Made by a program: the position numbers and the translations under genes. A stretch of 64,000 nucleotides of DNA. Origin: Adiantum capillus-veneris (lineage: Eukaryota > Streptophyta > Polypodiopsida > Polypodiales > Pteridaceae). This document shows, piece by piece, positions 32,755 through 44,760 of the stretch. Numbering within the stretch: the stretch's first letter is position 1; each line of letters opens with the position of its first letter. Location: assembly GCA_014529385.2 (NCBI GenBank), contig CM043949.1, positions 106,990,554-107,054,553 on the forward strand. The letters are read 5' to 3'. The notes beneath the pieces were generated by a model. That model saw only the letters and a list, made by a program, of their open reading frames with translations, was not told where the DNA came from and made no database searches.

Positions 32755-33572
32755 GATCCACTAGAATGATAGAATCTTGGAACTGCAAGTAGACATGGTT
32801 TTTAGACCAATCATGCACCATTTTTGCTTCCCTCATGAAAGGACGTCCTAAGATCATCTCCGATGCCATAGTGTGTTTGGAGAAATCCATAACAATAAAG
32901 GTAATCCTTATTTTATGTCCAAAGACCTTGATCTTGAGATCTTCTAGCATCCCAATAGGTTTAACAATAGACCCATTGGCCATCTTCACTACTATGGTTG
33001 TGGTCGCAAGGTGAGGTCTTCCCATAGTTTCCCAGTAATTTTTAGTCACAATGCTAACCCCAGCGCCACCATCAAGGATTCCCTTCACAATTAATCCCTT
33101 AGTAGTTTGGTATGGTCGCATTGGATTCATCACCCTCAAAGTATTGTCCCAACTTGTTAACAGGTATTTCTATAACAAGGTTCTCATCTAGGTTGGGTTG
33201 TGGGTTCAAGTGTTCCTCCTCTATTGGCATCTCCCCAACTCCATCCATATGTGCAAATGGTAGCCCAAACTTCAGTTCTCCATTAAGGAAGGCTCGAAGA
33301 GCTGAGACTAGCTCGTGGTCTTTATATAGTTTGGATATGATGGTGGTTCTAACTTCTGAAGACATGAAATCCATCAATTTGGCAATGTTTAACGACACCT
33401 TTTGGCCTTGAGTCCCTTGACGTGGGGAAGATGGGATCTCCATTTCTTCGATAGGATCAAGTAGTCCCTCTGTAAACATTCTTTCCATCAAGAAGTGAGT
33501 ACGCCCACTTTCCCATGACTTTAAGTCACTTTCTTCTTGGATGACACTAGGTATGTCCAAGTGTCTATGCAC
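32708..33572 (-). pseudogene. First aspartic protease of element C2
   Basis: The frame 33572-33099 leads into IPVNKLGQYFEGDES. The overlapping frame 33139-32708 carries ILDGGAGVSIVT (active site with G in place of T/S), FIVMDF and MILGRPFMREAKMVHDW. The protease would process Gag-Pol. The active-site change and the frame change near 33110 suggest loss of function. Confidence 0.8.
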
Positions 33573-36500
33573 TTAGTGAGGTTGTTGTTGCGTAGGGAAC
33601 ATGGTGTCTGTAATCTGGATCTTCCTAGGTGTTGGTTCTAGATCCCTTTGGGTATCTTCTACCAAACTCCTTAATTGCTTGACTCGCTCAATCTCCTCTG
33701 TAGGGTTTGGGTAAGTTCCTATCTTCTTTTTGGATCCTGGCCATTGTGGCTCATGAAGATCTTCCTTGTTGGTTTCTATGTTAGTGGTCGTTTTGGTCTC
33801 CATGGTTTCACCTGAATCAGAATCTTCTTCATATATACGGGGTCATCACCAGTCCCTATGTTGGTCTTTGAACTGGGGTCTGACTTCGCTGCTTTTTGCG
33901 ATCTCTTTCTTCGTGGTTTCTTCTTTTTCTGAGATTGGGCAATTAATGCCGTGTCTCTTTCCTCAAGAATATAGTTTTGTTTTTGGAGCATCGATCGTGT
34001 GAGTACGTTTACTGGTACCACGAGTGTACTTGGTGATGGCTCCTTGGTAACTTCAATCAAGTTTAATGACGTGATCTTCGGTGCATTTGGATTATTTGGA
34101 CATTGGGCAATCAAATGATCTATGCCACATCGATTACACATGAGTATTGGAATTGTAGACATGCCGCTTGATTGGTTTGCATTAGTGTGACGTTCTTTTG
34201 TAGCCTAATAGGACACTCGGCTACACAATGTGGACCTCCGCACTCATAGCATTGAAGAGGTGGTCTCTTAGCAGTGTAGTTGATATTTTGGCCTCTTGCC
34301 ACAAGAGTAGCTACTTGATATACATGTTTGACTTGTTCCCAATAGTCCTCCATGTCGTATTGTGGACTTTCTTCAAGCACATCCATCCCATAGGCGATAT
34401 TAGGATCTATAACTTCCTCATAGCCTTCCAAACAAGAAATAGATGACTCACAACCCACTTGATTCACATAAGTGATTCTCGGATGTGGTGGTTGCGGTCC
34501 TAGCACTGGAGGTGGTAAGGGTGTTGTTTGAACAACATTTTGGGCCCTAGGGACCATATGTTGTGATGTTTGTTCAAGAGGTGGGGCCGGCATCAATGTA
34601 GGCACTCGAGGTGTGTTTGTCCATGCTAAGGTTGGTCTATTGGCCATCGCACGCTTAAATACTATGCAATCCTTAGCTTGATGACCATACCTCCCACATG
34701 CATTGCAGTTCCCATTGAATTTTACTCTCAAAGTAGGGCATTCACTGGTACTATGCGGTCCATAGCATACTGAGCACCATTTTTGCTCCCTTCTTGGATA
34801 CATATGAGTGTTTTGCGGAGCACGATTGTCTCTAAGACTCTCTTGAATAGCCTTGGTGAGATCTGCTAAGGTCACCTCATATATCTTTGGCTCCTTAGCA
34901 ATAGGCTTTAGGGTCATTGGCTGATGCCCTGATGCTTGCGAGCTAATAGATTTAGTCTCAACAGACACTCTTTCTCCTTGAATCACTAAATTATTCTCCA
35001 ATTGGATCGCATTGGTGGTGACTGCTTCCCAAGTGGTGATACCTCTAATGACTAGACCATTGTAGATATCCTCATGTTGTAATCCCCTAATGAATCTATC
35101 AAGCAATTGGTTATTGTTGAAGCGCTCATTTGGATTACAACGAGAATTCAAATGCTTCAAGCGACTTATAAAGTCTCTCACCCACTCTCCTTCCTCTCAT
35201 TGGGCTTTCTGGAGCTGAGAGGCTACACCCCAAAGCACTCCCTCTCGTATGTATTCTTTTAAGAAGATTCTCCTAAGAGTAGAGTAAATCTTTTTTTCTT
35301 CCACCCTTAGGGTTCTATACCAATCCCCAGCCTTTCCACTTAAGGTTAGGCTTAAAGCATTGCTCTTATGTACGTCATTGTGTTCTCCTAGAGAATCACA
35401 TATTTGTTCAAACACTTCGATATGCTTTCTCACATCCCCGTCTCCACTAAATTTTTGTGTGAGCTTGGCTATTTGTACTGCCTTACTTCTAGGCTCTCTA
35501 TCAGGCGTGTTACGCATATTCTCAACAATAGATCGACCAATAGCTTGAGCAAATGTTGCCAAGTCACCTAAGTGAGCAGGCACCGTGGGTGAAGGCGCGC
35601 CAGAGACTACATGTGGAGTAGGTATTGGCATTGGGCTTGGCGCATAGGAAGCCCTTGGGTTCCACGTTGGGTACGATGTTGTGCCATGTGGTGGTCCATA
35701 GTTCATATGAGTGGCCCTAGGCATAGCAGACGTCGGATGTGACATGCTAATGCTAGCCGGTATAGTCCCATGGAAATAAGAACTTGTGTATTGTGGTTGT
35801 GGAGCATAGGTAGTTGAAACAATGGGAGGGGTAGGGACTACATGAGTACGTGGACCCATAGGTGCATACGATTGGTACGCACTTGTAGGTACTATTGCAG
35901 GCATTGAGCTTCCATGTAGCGGTGCTTTACTAACAAACGAGGTCCATGGTGTGTTTCTTGGCATGCCCATCATTGGGGTAGGCATGGTATCCGTGGTGTC
36001 ATCCAGGGAAAGATGAGCTAGACTTGGAAAAGTAAAGCTATCACTTGTGGGCTCAGATTGCATTGAGACCCCTGGCGAAACAACATATGGGGGATCGATG
36101 GGACTCACTGGGGGAGTCTCCATTTGTGATAGAGTGGGTTGTTTCCCTTTGCCCGTGTCTAAAAATCGCATAGGACCCGTCGAAGGTATGTTCATTCCTC
36201 GATTTTGCCTCTCGGACTGGATAATACTATGGATGACATTGCAGATCATGTGTTGTTGTTCCTCTAGACTAGTGGCACTAGATGTGGATTGTACAACTTC
36301 TAACCAACCCACATGGTATGTGTAGCCCATGTATAGGTCGGTCAAAGTCTCCGTGTGTAGGTCATATTCCCAATTTTCATTGAGAAATACCCCGTCCAAG
36401 TTTGGTGTATTAGAGGGTTGCTTCCCATGTTTTGACTTTTAGTCACCGCTACCTTAGAGGCGACTTTGGAAGGTGGTAGCTCGGTAGGGCCCTCATTAAA

Positions 36501-36937
36501 TGAGGTAGGTAGAATATCCACATGGACACTTTGAGGGAGTGTGGGGTCTACAGGAGATGTGAATGGTGATTCTACTTCCCCACCCCCTTCGTTTACTTCA
36601 CTAGCCGTAGGTTTAGAGCGCGTAGCTCTACTAAAAGTTTCCATCAAACGGCTAAAAACACTAGTTCCAGGTTGTTGGGCCCAACTAGGTACGGTTTCAT
36701 TTGTTCCCCCGGGGCTTTGTGTAAGATGCTCTTCCATAATATCGTAGTCAGAGGAACGCTAGCCGCTATATTTGGGTCTTGGGTTGCACTACCTTGGGTC
36801 CCCGCCGAGGGCGTAGACCCTAGCGTGGAAGGATAGTGAGTACCCTCGTAAATCGAAGCACTATCTAGTTGTTCGGACTCTAGCACACAAACAGAGCGTA
36901 GATACATGTGCTTTGGGCGCCCTACAAGTGTCGGCAA
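33573..36937 (-). pseudogene. gag of element C2 with four zinc knuckles
   Basis: Main frames are 36937-36644, 36737-36342, 36399-35197, 35181-34120, 34162-33776 and 33803-33573. The N-terminal part is low-complexity and Ser/Thr/Pro-rich. The capsid region has KLTQKFSGDGDVRKHIEVFEQ and LSLTLSGKAGDWYRTL. Four knuckles follow: CSVCYGPHSTSEC, CNACGRYGHQAKDC, CYECGGPHCVAEC and CNRCGIDHLIAQC. Three of these have only three residues before the His. A basic KKKKPRRKRSQK patch comes next. Frames change several times. Confidence 0.85.
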
Positions 36938-37377
36938 GTACCCTCAAAGGTTACTTGCTTTGTTTTGTGGGTGTTTTGCACCCCGTTTTCTACTTGATTT
37001 TTTCTTGTTTTTGATGTTTTTTGAGGTTCGAAAAACGGATTGGGACGTGTGATAGCTCGAAACGAGCATATCGCTTAGGAGATCTAAGCGCACTTTACAG
37101 AACACTGTTTGACTATCGGAAGCTCCCAAAGTCCCTAAAACAGTCAATTTCTCCTAGTTTCTACTTGGGCACATGGCTTAAAATAGAAAGTTGAAGGGTG
37201 ACTTGTGGAGGGAAAGGTGAAGGCTTTGCCCCACATGCTTTCTCCTTTCCCTTGAGCACTACCCTATATATAGTGAATAGCATTTACCTTATAGCATAAG
37301 ACCAAGACCAAGCCCAAGCTCAAGACCAAGCTCAAGCAAATGATCCCGATCTACCTTTTTGGACAAACTTAAAATAT

Positions 37378-37402
37378 CCCCCCCCCCCCCCCCCCCCCCC
37401 CC
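37378..37402. repeat. Poly-C tract in leader of element C2
   Basis: An uninterrupted cytosine run of about 25 bases. Confidence 0.95.
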
Positions 37403-37476
37403 AATAAATCAAATTTATTTTTTAGCCATTGCATTCTTTACGTTCTCTACCATTTTTGTTTTTTATTTTCTGTTTT

Positions 37477-37645
37477 TCTGTGCAGAAAACGAAATATTCT
37501 CTGTTTTTTGCAGAAATCGAAATGGTCTAGCTGTGCAGAGAATGAAATGAACTAGCTGTGCAGAAAACAAAATGAACAAATATTCTTTGTTTTTGTGCAG
37601 AAACCGAAATGAGAGCCTAACTGTGCAGAAAATGAAATGAGCTAA
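37477..37645. repeat. Degenerate tgtgcagaaaa-gaaatga repeats in leader of C2
   Basis: About six loose copies of a roughly 20-base unit (tgtgcagaaaa followed by ygaaatga) at irregular spacing, between the primer site and gag start. Confidence 0.75.
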
Positions 37646-37723
37646 CCCACGAGACAACACAACCTTCCTACTTAAGCTTGGTGTCTCCACAGGGCAGCAC
37701 AGAGTGCTTCCCGGAGCTTCAAC

Positions 37724-37741
37724 TCCCCCGCAATGGCACCA
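37724..37741 (-). other. Asp-tRNA-type primer-binding site, element C2
   Basis: On the minus strand it reads TGGTGCCATTGCGGGGGA, three mismatches from the Asp-tRNA site TGGCGCCGTTGCCGGGGA. It lies four bases from the 5' LTR. Confidence 0.85.
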
Positions 37742-37745
37742 AAAA

Positions 37746-38015
37746 TGTGTGCGTTTGCCGCACGTGTCGGAGCTAGGAACTTGTCGAGCACCTTGTGGGA
37801 GCCACGAAGGCTGCAAGCACACAACTAGCAGGCCTAGCAAGCTCACAGAGAAAGGGGTGTGTCACTCAACTCCCTGCTCTTATCGCCGTGAAGGATTCCT
37901 CGCCGCGAAGAAGAGGGAGCCGCCATCGTACTGCGCTCAACCGCCTTGCCGCCGCAGGTGCCGTCGCAATGCTCGATCACACACACACACACTCTCTCCC
38001 TCTCTCCCTCAAGCG

Positions 38016-38070
<55 letters not shown>

Positions 38071-38370
38071 CTGTGAGCACACAATGGAGATGGGGATGGA
38101 GATAGGGCAAGCGCACTTCTTCTATTGCACACTGTGAGAATATGTCAATTTTAGGTTTAGGTGACTTTTATATGAGCTCGCCCCATTCACATTTGGGCGC
38201 CCATGCTTAGCCAACTAACCTTTGCGTGTTCCAGTTAGAGTGCGCCTCTCATCGGCGATCACTCTACCCTTTTCCTATTGGACCGACAAGCCCGGTGCCT
38301 GACTCTACTAAATAAATAATATAGCGTTCGTCGTAGGCAATAACGTGTCCATATGCCACGAGGGTTAACA
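37746..38370 (-). other. 5' LTR of element C2 (right copy)
   Basis: It starts tgtgtgcg and ends ggttaaca, 625 bp, nearly identical to the left LTR, with a longer CA tract (about 38020-38069). Confidence 0.95.
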
Positions 38371-38375
38371 ATCGG
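38371..38375. other. Right target-site duplication of element C2 (atcgg)
   Basis: Identical to the five bases before the left LTR. Confidence 0.95.
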
Positions 38376-39545
38376 TTAGAAGCTATGTGGAGAAGATCAA
38401 GGAGTTAACTAGACAATTAAATGAACCTCATTTAGAGAAGAGAATGTGTGCACGGTTTCTTCTAAGGGAGCAAGAGGTATCAACACACCGACTAGGAAAT
38501 TCAATGACTTGGTACAAAGAGCTCTAAAATTGGAGCAATAGGCAAAGAAGGAGAAGGATCATAAGGGAAGAAGATTTCAAGCGACAAGGAACCATCCATT
38601 GAAGTGTCTAGTTCCAGTTCTAGTTCTTCTGATAGTGAATCAAAGGACTAGTCGAAGAGTAAGAACAAGGGATCTTGGACTAAGAAGATAGAGGCAATGT
38701 CGAAGTAGAGATCTAAAATATCATAGACCAGACCTGCAGTTGGAAAGGTGGAGACCTTGTGTACTAAGTGCAAGTTGAAAGAGCACATGCCTAATGAGTG
38801 TTTCCAAAGTACCTACTATAAAGAATTTGAACATTTTTGAAACAATTGCAAAATCAAATTGTACCATTTTAAAGAGGCAGAGATGTGTCCTTGATAGTGT
38901 TGACAAACCCAAAACTGGCAAAGCAAGAGATAATGTCAAAGACTATGGATAATGGGGTCGATACCAGCAACATGTTAGGAAGAGGATGATACTAGAATTT
39001 TGCTGGTAGAAGTTGGGGAAGAGCTTACTTTACAAGGTGGAACTTCAACTATTATACTTGTGATAAGTATGAACACTTCATAACTCGATGCCCAAATAAT
39101 GTTTAAGTCGAAGTGGACGAAGGTAAGATGGTATACCCAATTCCAATGCAAGTGATCACCAGGAATGTTGGAATTGTCATCGAGGAGCTACTAGATGAGT
39201 AGGTTAATCAAATGTTGCAAACTGAAGAGGCTCGAAAGTGGGAGAAGCAAAGAACCATCTAGAAGGCCAAGGGAAAGTCCAAGGAGGTGGACGAATGGCA
39301 AGAGCAAAGGACACTGGCGGCCGAGATCACTTAAGATTTGGTAAGAAGATGTCAAAGAGGCCTAAATGCTCGGAGGCCATAACCATTCAATGGATTTCGC
39401 CAAAGGCATCAAAGGTTGTGGAGAAGGAACTCCTAGAGAAAGAATCTAGTAAGGGAAATATTGGAAAGAAGTTGAAGAACCAACAAAGGGCTCATGGGAG
39501 CACCTGGAAGAGGATGCCCAACAAGTCAAGTGGTCGAGGTTGATT
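38376..39545 (+). pseudogene. gag of element D, second part
   Basis: The gag continues from the left side of C2 with SYVEKIKELTRQLNEPHLEKRM. A zinc knuckle follows at 38760-38801 (CTKCKLKEHMPNEC, a normal C-x2-C-x4-H-x4-C). Downstream, 39238-39543 is open and basic but not recognised. Stops are frequent. Confidence 0.7.
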
Positions 39546-40143
39546 CATTAGATCTAGGGATAGAAAATGTTTAAAAGCAACAACCCGATTCCCCACAAAA
39601 GGATCCATCAACTACAAAAGACGCAGGAGGCCAGCAAAGGTATGGCACTGCGAGGGTGGTTATCCAAAAGGGAGATCATCGAGTTCAATTAATAGCTCAG
39701 AAAATGAATAGGACTAGATATATGTCAAGGTTTATGAGCAAATTCAAAGGCTAAGTATTGAATTGTATAACATTAGAAGAACTTTTCCTGAGGCTACCAA
39801 GTTTATCAAGAAGCAAAGAAAAAAAAATAGATGCAATGGCAGTGGATTTTAGAAGAACTTTTCTAGAGGCTACCAAGTTTATCAGGAAGCAAACAAAAAT
39901 AAAAATTAGATGCAATGGCAGTGGATTTTTCTGTGATCAAAGATGACAAAGTTCCAATTATCTAGATTGACTATAAGATCAAGAAACAGTTGGAGCCACT
40001 ATCAAGGGTCATACTGGATGGCAATGGTAATGTCAACATTTGGGCGGAGCATGCTAGATAGGGATTGGAAATTCAAGAAATGAAACCGACTCCTTTCAAA
40101 ATATGAATGGCAGACAAGTAGATAGTCCAGGCCAGAGGTCTAT

Positions 40144-40464
40144 TTGAAAATCTTTAGAAATAGGCTATGCTCTGAGAAGTTCAAAACCGATTTCTTGGTA
40201 GTAGATGTGCAAGCGGCATATAATATTCTATTGGGAAGACCATGGCTCAGGAATGCAGGAGCCATACATGGCTATGTAGGCCAAACATTAACAATCCAAG
40301 GACCCAATAAAAGAATTCACGTTAAGACAAATAATAGTAGGTTTTGGAAAAGGGCAATGAGGCCAAAAGATCTATGTAGGAGGTATGGAACAAAGAAGAT
40401 CGAAAGAATGTTGGCATCCATGAACATAGCTGAGATATATTTAAATGCAATACTTCTGGATTGA
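40144..40464 (+). pseudogene. Protease remnant of element D
   Basis: The C-terminal half of a retropepsin is visible: EKFKTDFLVVD, then YNILLGRPWLRNAGAIH. The N-terminal active-site loop is not recognisable. It precedes the RT remnant. Confidence 0.65.
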
Positions 40465-40859
40465 AAGAGGGCAGAGAGGCAAAGGTAGAGTCCTAGAAAA
40501 TTTCACTGAGTCAAATCGAGTGGCTTGTGAATTTGGATAGTAGGCCATCTAAGAATAGGGAATGAGGAGACCATACTAGATGAAGAGCACATGGGAAACC
40601 AACAACAAAATGTAGACATGCTGGGCGTAATAGGATAACACCCGATTGAGAGACATATATAGCTAACATGGATAATCCATTCAATGAATATGTAGTAGTC
40701 ATGCATATAGAGATGGAAATTGAATCATTGGCAAAACAACAAGGGGGTGGATCGAACTGGGTACTATCAGATGACCAAGAAATAGAGGAAGGGAATCTCG
40801 ATTTAGAAGCAGATTCTAATATGGTAAAAATCAACAAGCATCTAAAAATGGAGATAAAG

Positions 40860-41985
40860 GAAAAGACTAGGTAGTTGTTTCAGAAGTATTGTGATGTATT
40901 CTCTTGGGAGCATATGGATTTGAAGAGTGTTGATCCAGAGGTATGCCAGCATCAAACACCACTAAAACCAGATGTGTGACTAGTACAGCTTTAGAGGTAC
41001 ATAATGAATTCAAACAATACTAAGAAGGTTAAGGAAGAGATCAACAATACTAAGAAGGTTAAGGAAGAGGTACCTAATGAATTCAAACAATACTAAGAAG
41101 GTTAAGGAAGAGATCAACAATCTACTGAAGGCAAGATTCATTATTGAGGCGTCAAGTAGCGAATGGTTGTTTCCTAAACCGGTTGTTCTGCAGAAGAATG
41201 GGAAATAAGAGTCATTGTGGACTATAGAAAGTTGAATGCTTAGACAATCAAAGACCTGTTTCTTATGCCATTCACATATATGATGTTAGATGAGATATCA
41301 TGCCACAAAATGTATAGCTTCAGGGAAGGGTAGTGTGGATACAACGAGCTGAAGATAACACTAGAAAATTGGGCAAAAATGACATTCATCACTGAATGGG
41401 GAGCTTTCATGTTCCTAGTAATGCCATTTAGGTTATGTAACATCCAATAACCTTTCAAAGATGTATGATGGAGACCTTTAGTGAATTTTTACACAAATTT
41501 TTGGCAATATTTGTGGAATATTCTCATCTGAAAACATGCATCTCCTATTTCTAGAGATGGTATTTGAGAGGTGTAGAGAGAAAAGGATTTGTATGAATCC
41601 CTTCTGATCAATGTTCATGGTCTAGAAGGGACAACTAATGGGACATATTGTGTCCAAAAATGGTAAGCCATATCACCAACGGATGTGTCTAAATTAAGTT
41701 CATTCTTAGGATCAATCAACTTTTACAGAAGGTTCATTTATATATTTGCAACAAAGACCATTTCATTATATGAATTCAGGGAAGGGAGTTAAATTTGTTT
41801 GAATCCTAGAATGTGAAGCAAGTTTCCAGTCTGTCAAGGAGGCCATTATTATGAAAGCGATCCTTTGCCAGCCAGAATGGGATGTTATTTTCCATGTTCA
41901 TGTAGATGCTTTTGGTATGGTGATGGAGGCTATTCTGGCACAACCTTATGGGAAAATGCATTTCATTTTTGGTCTACTTAAATGA
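40860..41985 (+). pseudogene. RT and first half of RNase H, element D
   Basis: Fragments in order: VFSWEHMDLKSVDPEVCQH, VIVDYRKLNA, YNELKITLENWAKMTFITEWG and, for RNase H, DVIFHVHVDAFGMVMEAILAQP. A small local triplication of a 27-base unit (aagaaggttaaggaag) lies at 41010-41120. Many stops. RNase H is cut at about 41985 by an insertion and resumes at 43361. Confidence 0.75.
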
Positions 41986-42637
41986 ATTTTCTCTCGCTAG
42001 AATTGGCCATTCTAGTGAGAGAAAGTAAAAAAAGTAGAAGGGCCAATTATGTACAATGGGAAGAGGAATGTGTTTGTGAACTAGAGAGTTCCAATATTTG
42101 AATGCATTTTCCACAAGTGCCAACGAAATTTGATAAGAATTCAATCGGCACCTTATGGGGCGAAGGCAAGATAATAGCGAGTCCAAAAGAGTCCAAAACG
42201 AATCCCAAAAGCCTTCAAAAGTGAGAATGATAACCAAAAGGTGGGAATGGGAGCTAAGGTATTATTATCCACACTTGCCAACGTAAAGCTATGTGGAGAT
42301 AAGGGATGTGGTCTATAAGCCTCCCATTCAAAAGAGAAGGCGAGAGGAGTAGCTCTAAAAATAGAAAACTGCTTTTTCAGGACCCAGGGTGAGTATTTTT
42401 GGAATGATTCAAAAAAGAAGGCGTTTGTGTAAAAAGGGACCACGAGGATTATCAAAACAACATATGAATAATTTGGTGGTTCACAGTTTTTTCATGTGAG
42501 GACTGCAAGAGGGAGTTTTTTCGTTCTTTTGTAGGGCTGCATAGAAGAGAGCAGAGAGACTTCTGCCTTCATGTCTCATGAAGCTGCATGCAGTCCTCAG
42601 CCAAAAGAAGCTCTTCATGCTCTTCTCAAGACTCATC

Positions 42638-42641
<4 letters not shown>

Positions 42642-42696
<55 letters not shown>
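42642..42696. repeat. (CT)n microsatellite
   Basis: A pure CT run of about 55 bases. Confidence 0.95.
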
Positions 42697-42699
<3 letters not shown>

Positions 42700-43043
42700 C
42701 ACACAAGTCTCTACAGCTATGGCTGTTCAAGTTTATACATAATTAACTATGCAGGTTACTACTTCTTAATGCTTACATATCTTCTTTCCAACCCGATTCT
42801 TGCTTAATCCTTGCACTTGCAAGTTGTTTAGGACCTTGGAATTGAGTCGAACGAGGTGTTTTAAGTGAAAATTGTAATAAAAAACTCATTCAAATTTTAG
42901 GGATTTCATCTCTTCAATTTGTGTAGTTAAAAGTGCAATTATTCAGTTTTATTGATCAGAAGCTCTTCTAAAGAAGAGAATAATTTATTAATATAGAGTC
43001 CTTATGGAGGGGGGGGTTGGCTCCAAAAAATATGATGTCAAAT

Positions 43044-43082
<39 letters not shown>

Positions 43083-43285
43083 GTAGTTTTGATACATGTG
43101 TGTGATGTGTGATTGAATCTAAGTTAATGCATGCTTTGCAATTTTCATGCTCGAATATGCTCAATGTTACACAATTGATAGATTACTCTAACTAATCTAT
43201 AATTTACAACGCACCTTAATCCCAATTCTCTAACATTAGTATACTTTGCAAGTTGAAGATTTGGCACAACAAAGCAAGGGTATTC

Positions 43286-43289
<4 letters not shown>

Positions 43290-43360
<71 letters not shown>
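43290..43360. repeat. (GA)n microsatellite
   Basis: A pure GA run of about 71 bases at the junction with element D RNase H. Confidence 0.95.
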
Positions 43361-43363
<3 letters not shown>

Positions 43364-43640
43364 GTTTTTAGTGCAACATAATTCAGGCATTATCTGTTGG
43401 GGAAGTTGTTTCTCTTTTATGTGGACCATTATACATTACTCTTTCTTGATTAACAATGTAGTGATTCATGGAAGATTAATCAAATGGATGATGTTCCTGA
43501 TGAAATTTGAATTCAGGATTTTACACAACTAGGAAAGACTCACTATGGTGCCGATTTCTTATCCAAGAGCATCAAATGTATTTCAACAACATCATTAAGG
43601 GACGAACCAATTGATGATGAACTATTTTAGACAATGGCAA
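43361..43640 (+). pseudogene. RNase H second half, element D
   Basis: It reads FRHYLLGKLFLFYVDHYTLLFL and LIKWMMFLMKFEF, which match RNase H of Ty3/gypsy elements after the DASN part. Stops and shifts are present. Confidence 0.65.
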
Positions 43641-43849
43641 CATATGGGCTAGAGCATAATGTATATGATTTTCTTCAATATGGAGGTTTTCTAGAAAGTA
43701 TGGTCTCAATCCAGTAAAAGGTTCTTATAATCAGAGGTATGAAATTGGCTATTATAGTTGTATCTTTGTTTGAGAATTGATGGGGTCTTGAGAAGGTGTT
43801 AACCAATGCAGAGAAGGATGCAAGTGGTCATTGAGGCTCACAATGTGGT

Positions 43850-44760
43850 AGCTCAGGGGGACATTTTTCCACTAATAATACTTATATGAAGATCTTGTGA
43901 GGAGGTTTATGGTGGCAGAGCATGAAGTTTAATGTTAGAGCCTTTTATAAAACGTGTGATAATTACCAGAGAATGGGTAGATCACTGATATTACTTATAA
44001 GAATATCTTGCAAGCAGGTTATGGTGGTAGAGCATGATGTTTGATGTTGGAGCCTTTTATAAAACATGTGATATTTGCCAGAGAATGGATAGACCTGCTG
44101 CAGCAAATGTGACACCTCTGACCACAATATGGCCATTAGGAATCTTCATGAAATGGGGTCTAAACTTCTTGGGACCATTCAAGAAGGCCACTCCTAGAAA
44201 GAATAAGTATATAGTCATGGATACATGTTATGTAAGCAAATGGGTGGAAGCTACAACATTACCCAACAACACGGCCAAGTTCACAGCATCGCTTTTATAT
44301 GAGCACATTGTATGTCAATATGGTTGCGTGATTGAGATTGTTTCAAATCAAGAGACTCATTTCATCAATGAAACTATTCATATTCTTACTGAAATCTTCT
44401 CAATCAAGTATCAAAAGTCTCTATCGTACTATCCCAGATACAATGGATAGGTTGAAAGTAGCAACAAGACTATTAAGTCCATTATGACTAAGATAATTCA
44501 AAAGGAGCCTCACACCTGGGATGACAAGTTTCAGACAACACTTTGGGCATGCAGAATAGCCTATAATATTACAATTGGTATGACATCATTCATAAAGGTG
44601 TATGGAACTGAAGCAGCGGTACCTATGAAGTTCATTGTTCCCAATCTTAGGTTGACTATAGAGCATGATATGGATTACAAATCAACATTGAAAAAGAGAT
44701 TGGATGAGCTACTTAAGCTAGATGAAATTAGACAAAGAGCAATGTTGGAATAAGAAGTAG
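43850..44760 (+). pseudogene. Integrase of element D
   Basis: The zinc-binding segment occurs twice: around 43870-43975 (FYKTCDNYQRMGR) and 43985-44095 (FYKTCDICQRMDR), an approximate 113-bp tandem duplication. The catalytic core follows in 44034-44450: WGLNFLGPF (N in place of the first D), IVSNQETHFIN (N in place of the second D) and a stop before the Glu. The 44484-44753 frame carries TTLWACRIAYNITIGMTSF. Catalytic residues are lost. Confidence 0.8.

Larger units (their letters stand above)
25246..38370 (-). mobile_element. Complete LTR retrotransposon C2 with target duplication
   Basis: Two similar LTRs (25246-25842 and 37746-38370), a 5-bp target duplication, an Asp-type primer site, a polypurine tract and gag-protease-RT-RNase H-integrase in order define a full 13.1-kb insertion on the minus strand. 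A second protease-like domain and a W-x-P-K tail follow integrase. Several stops make it non-autonomous today, although LTR similarity suggests a fairly recent insertion. Confidence 0.95.
41986..43360. other. Unidentified 1.4-kb insertion in RNase H of element D
   Basis: RNase H coding sequence stops near 41985 and resumes near 43361. The insert opens with a 15-bp-arm hairpin (41989-42023, one mismatch) and ends with a long (GA)n tract. It also has (CT)n tracts at 42642-42696 and 43048-43077. No protein domain was recognised. It could be a solo LTR or a non-autonomous element. Confidence 0.5.
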
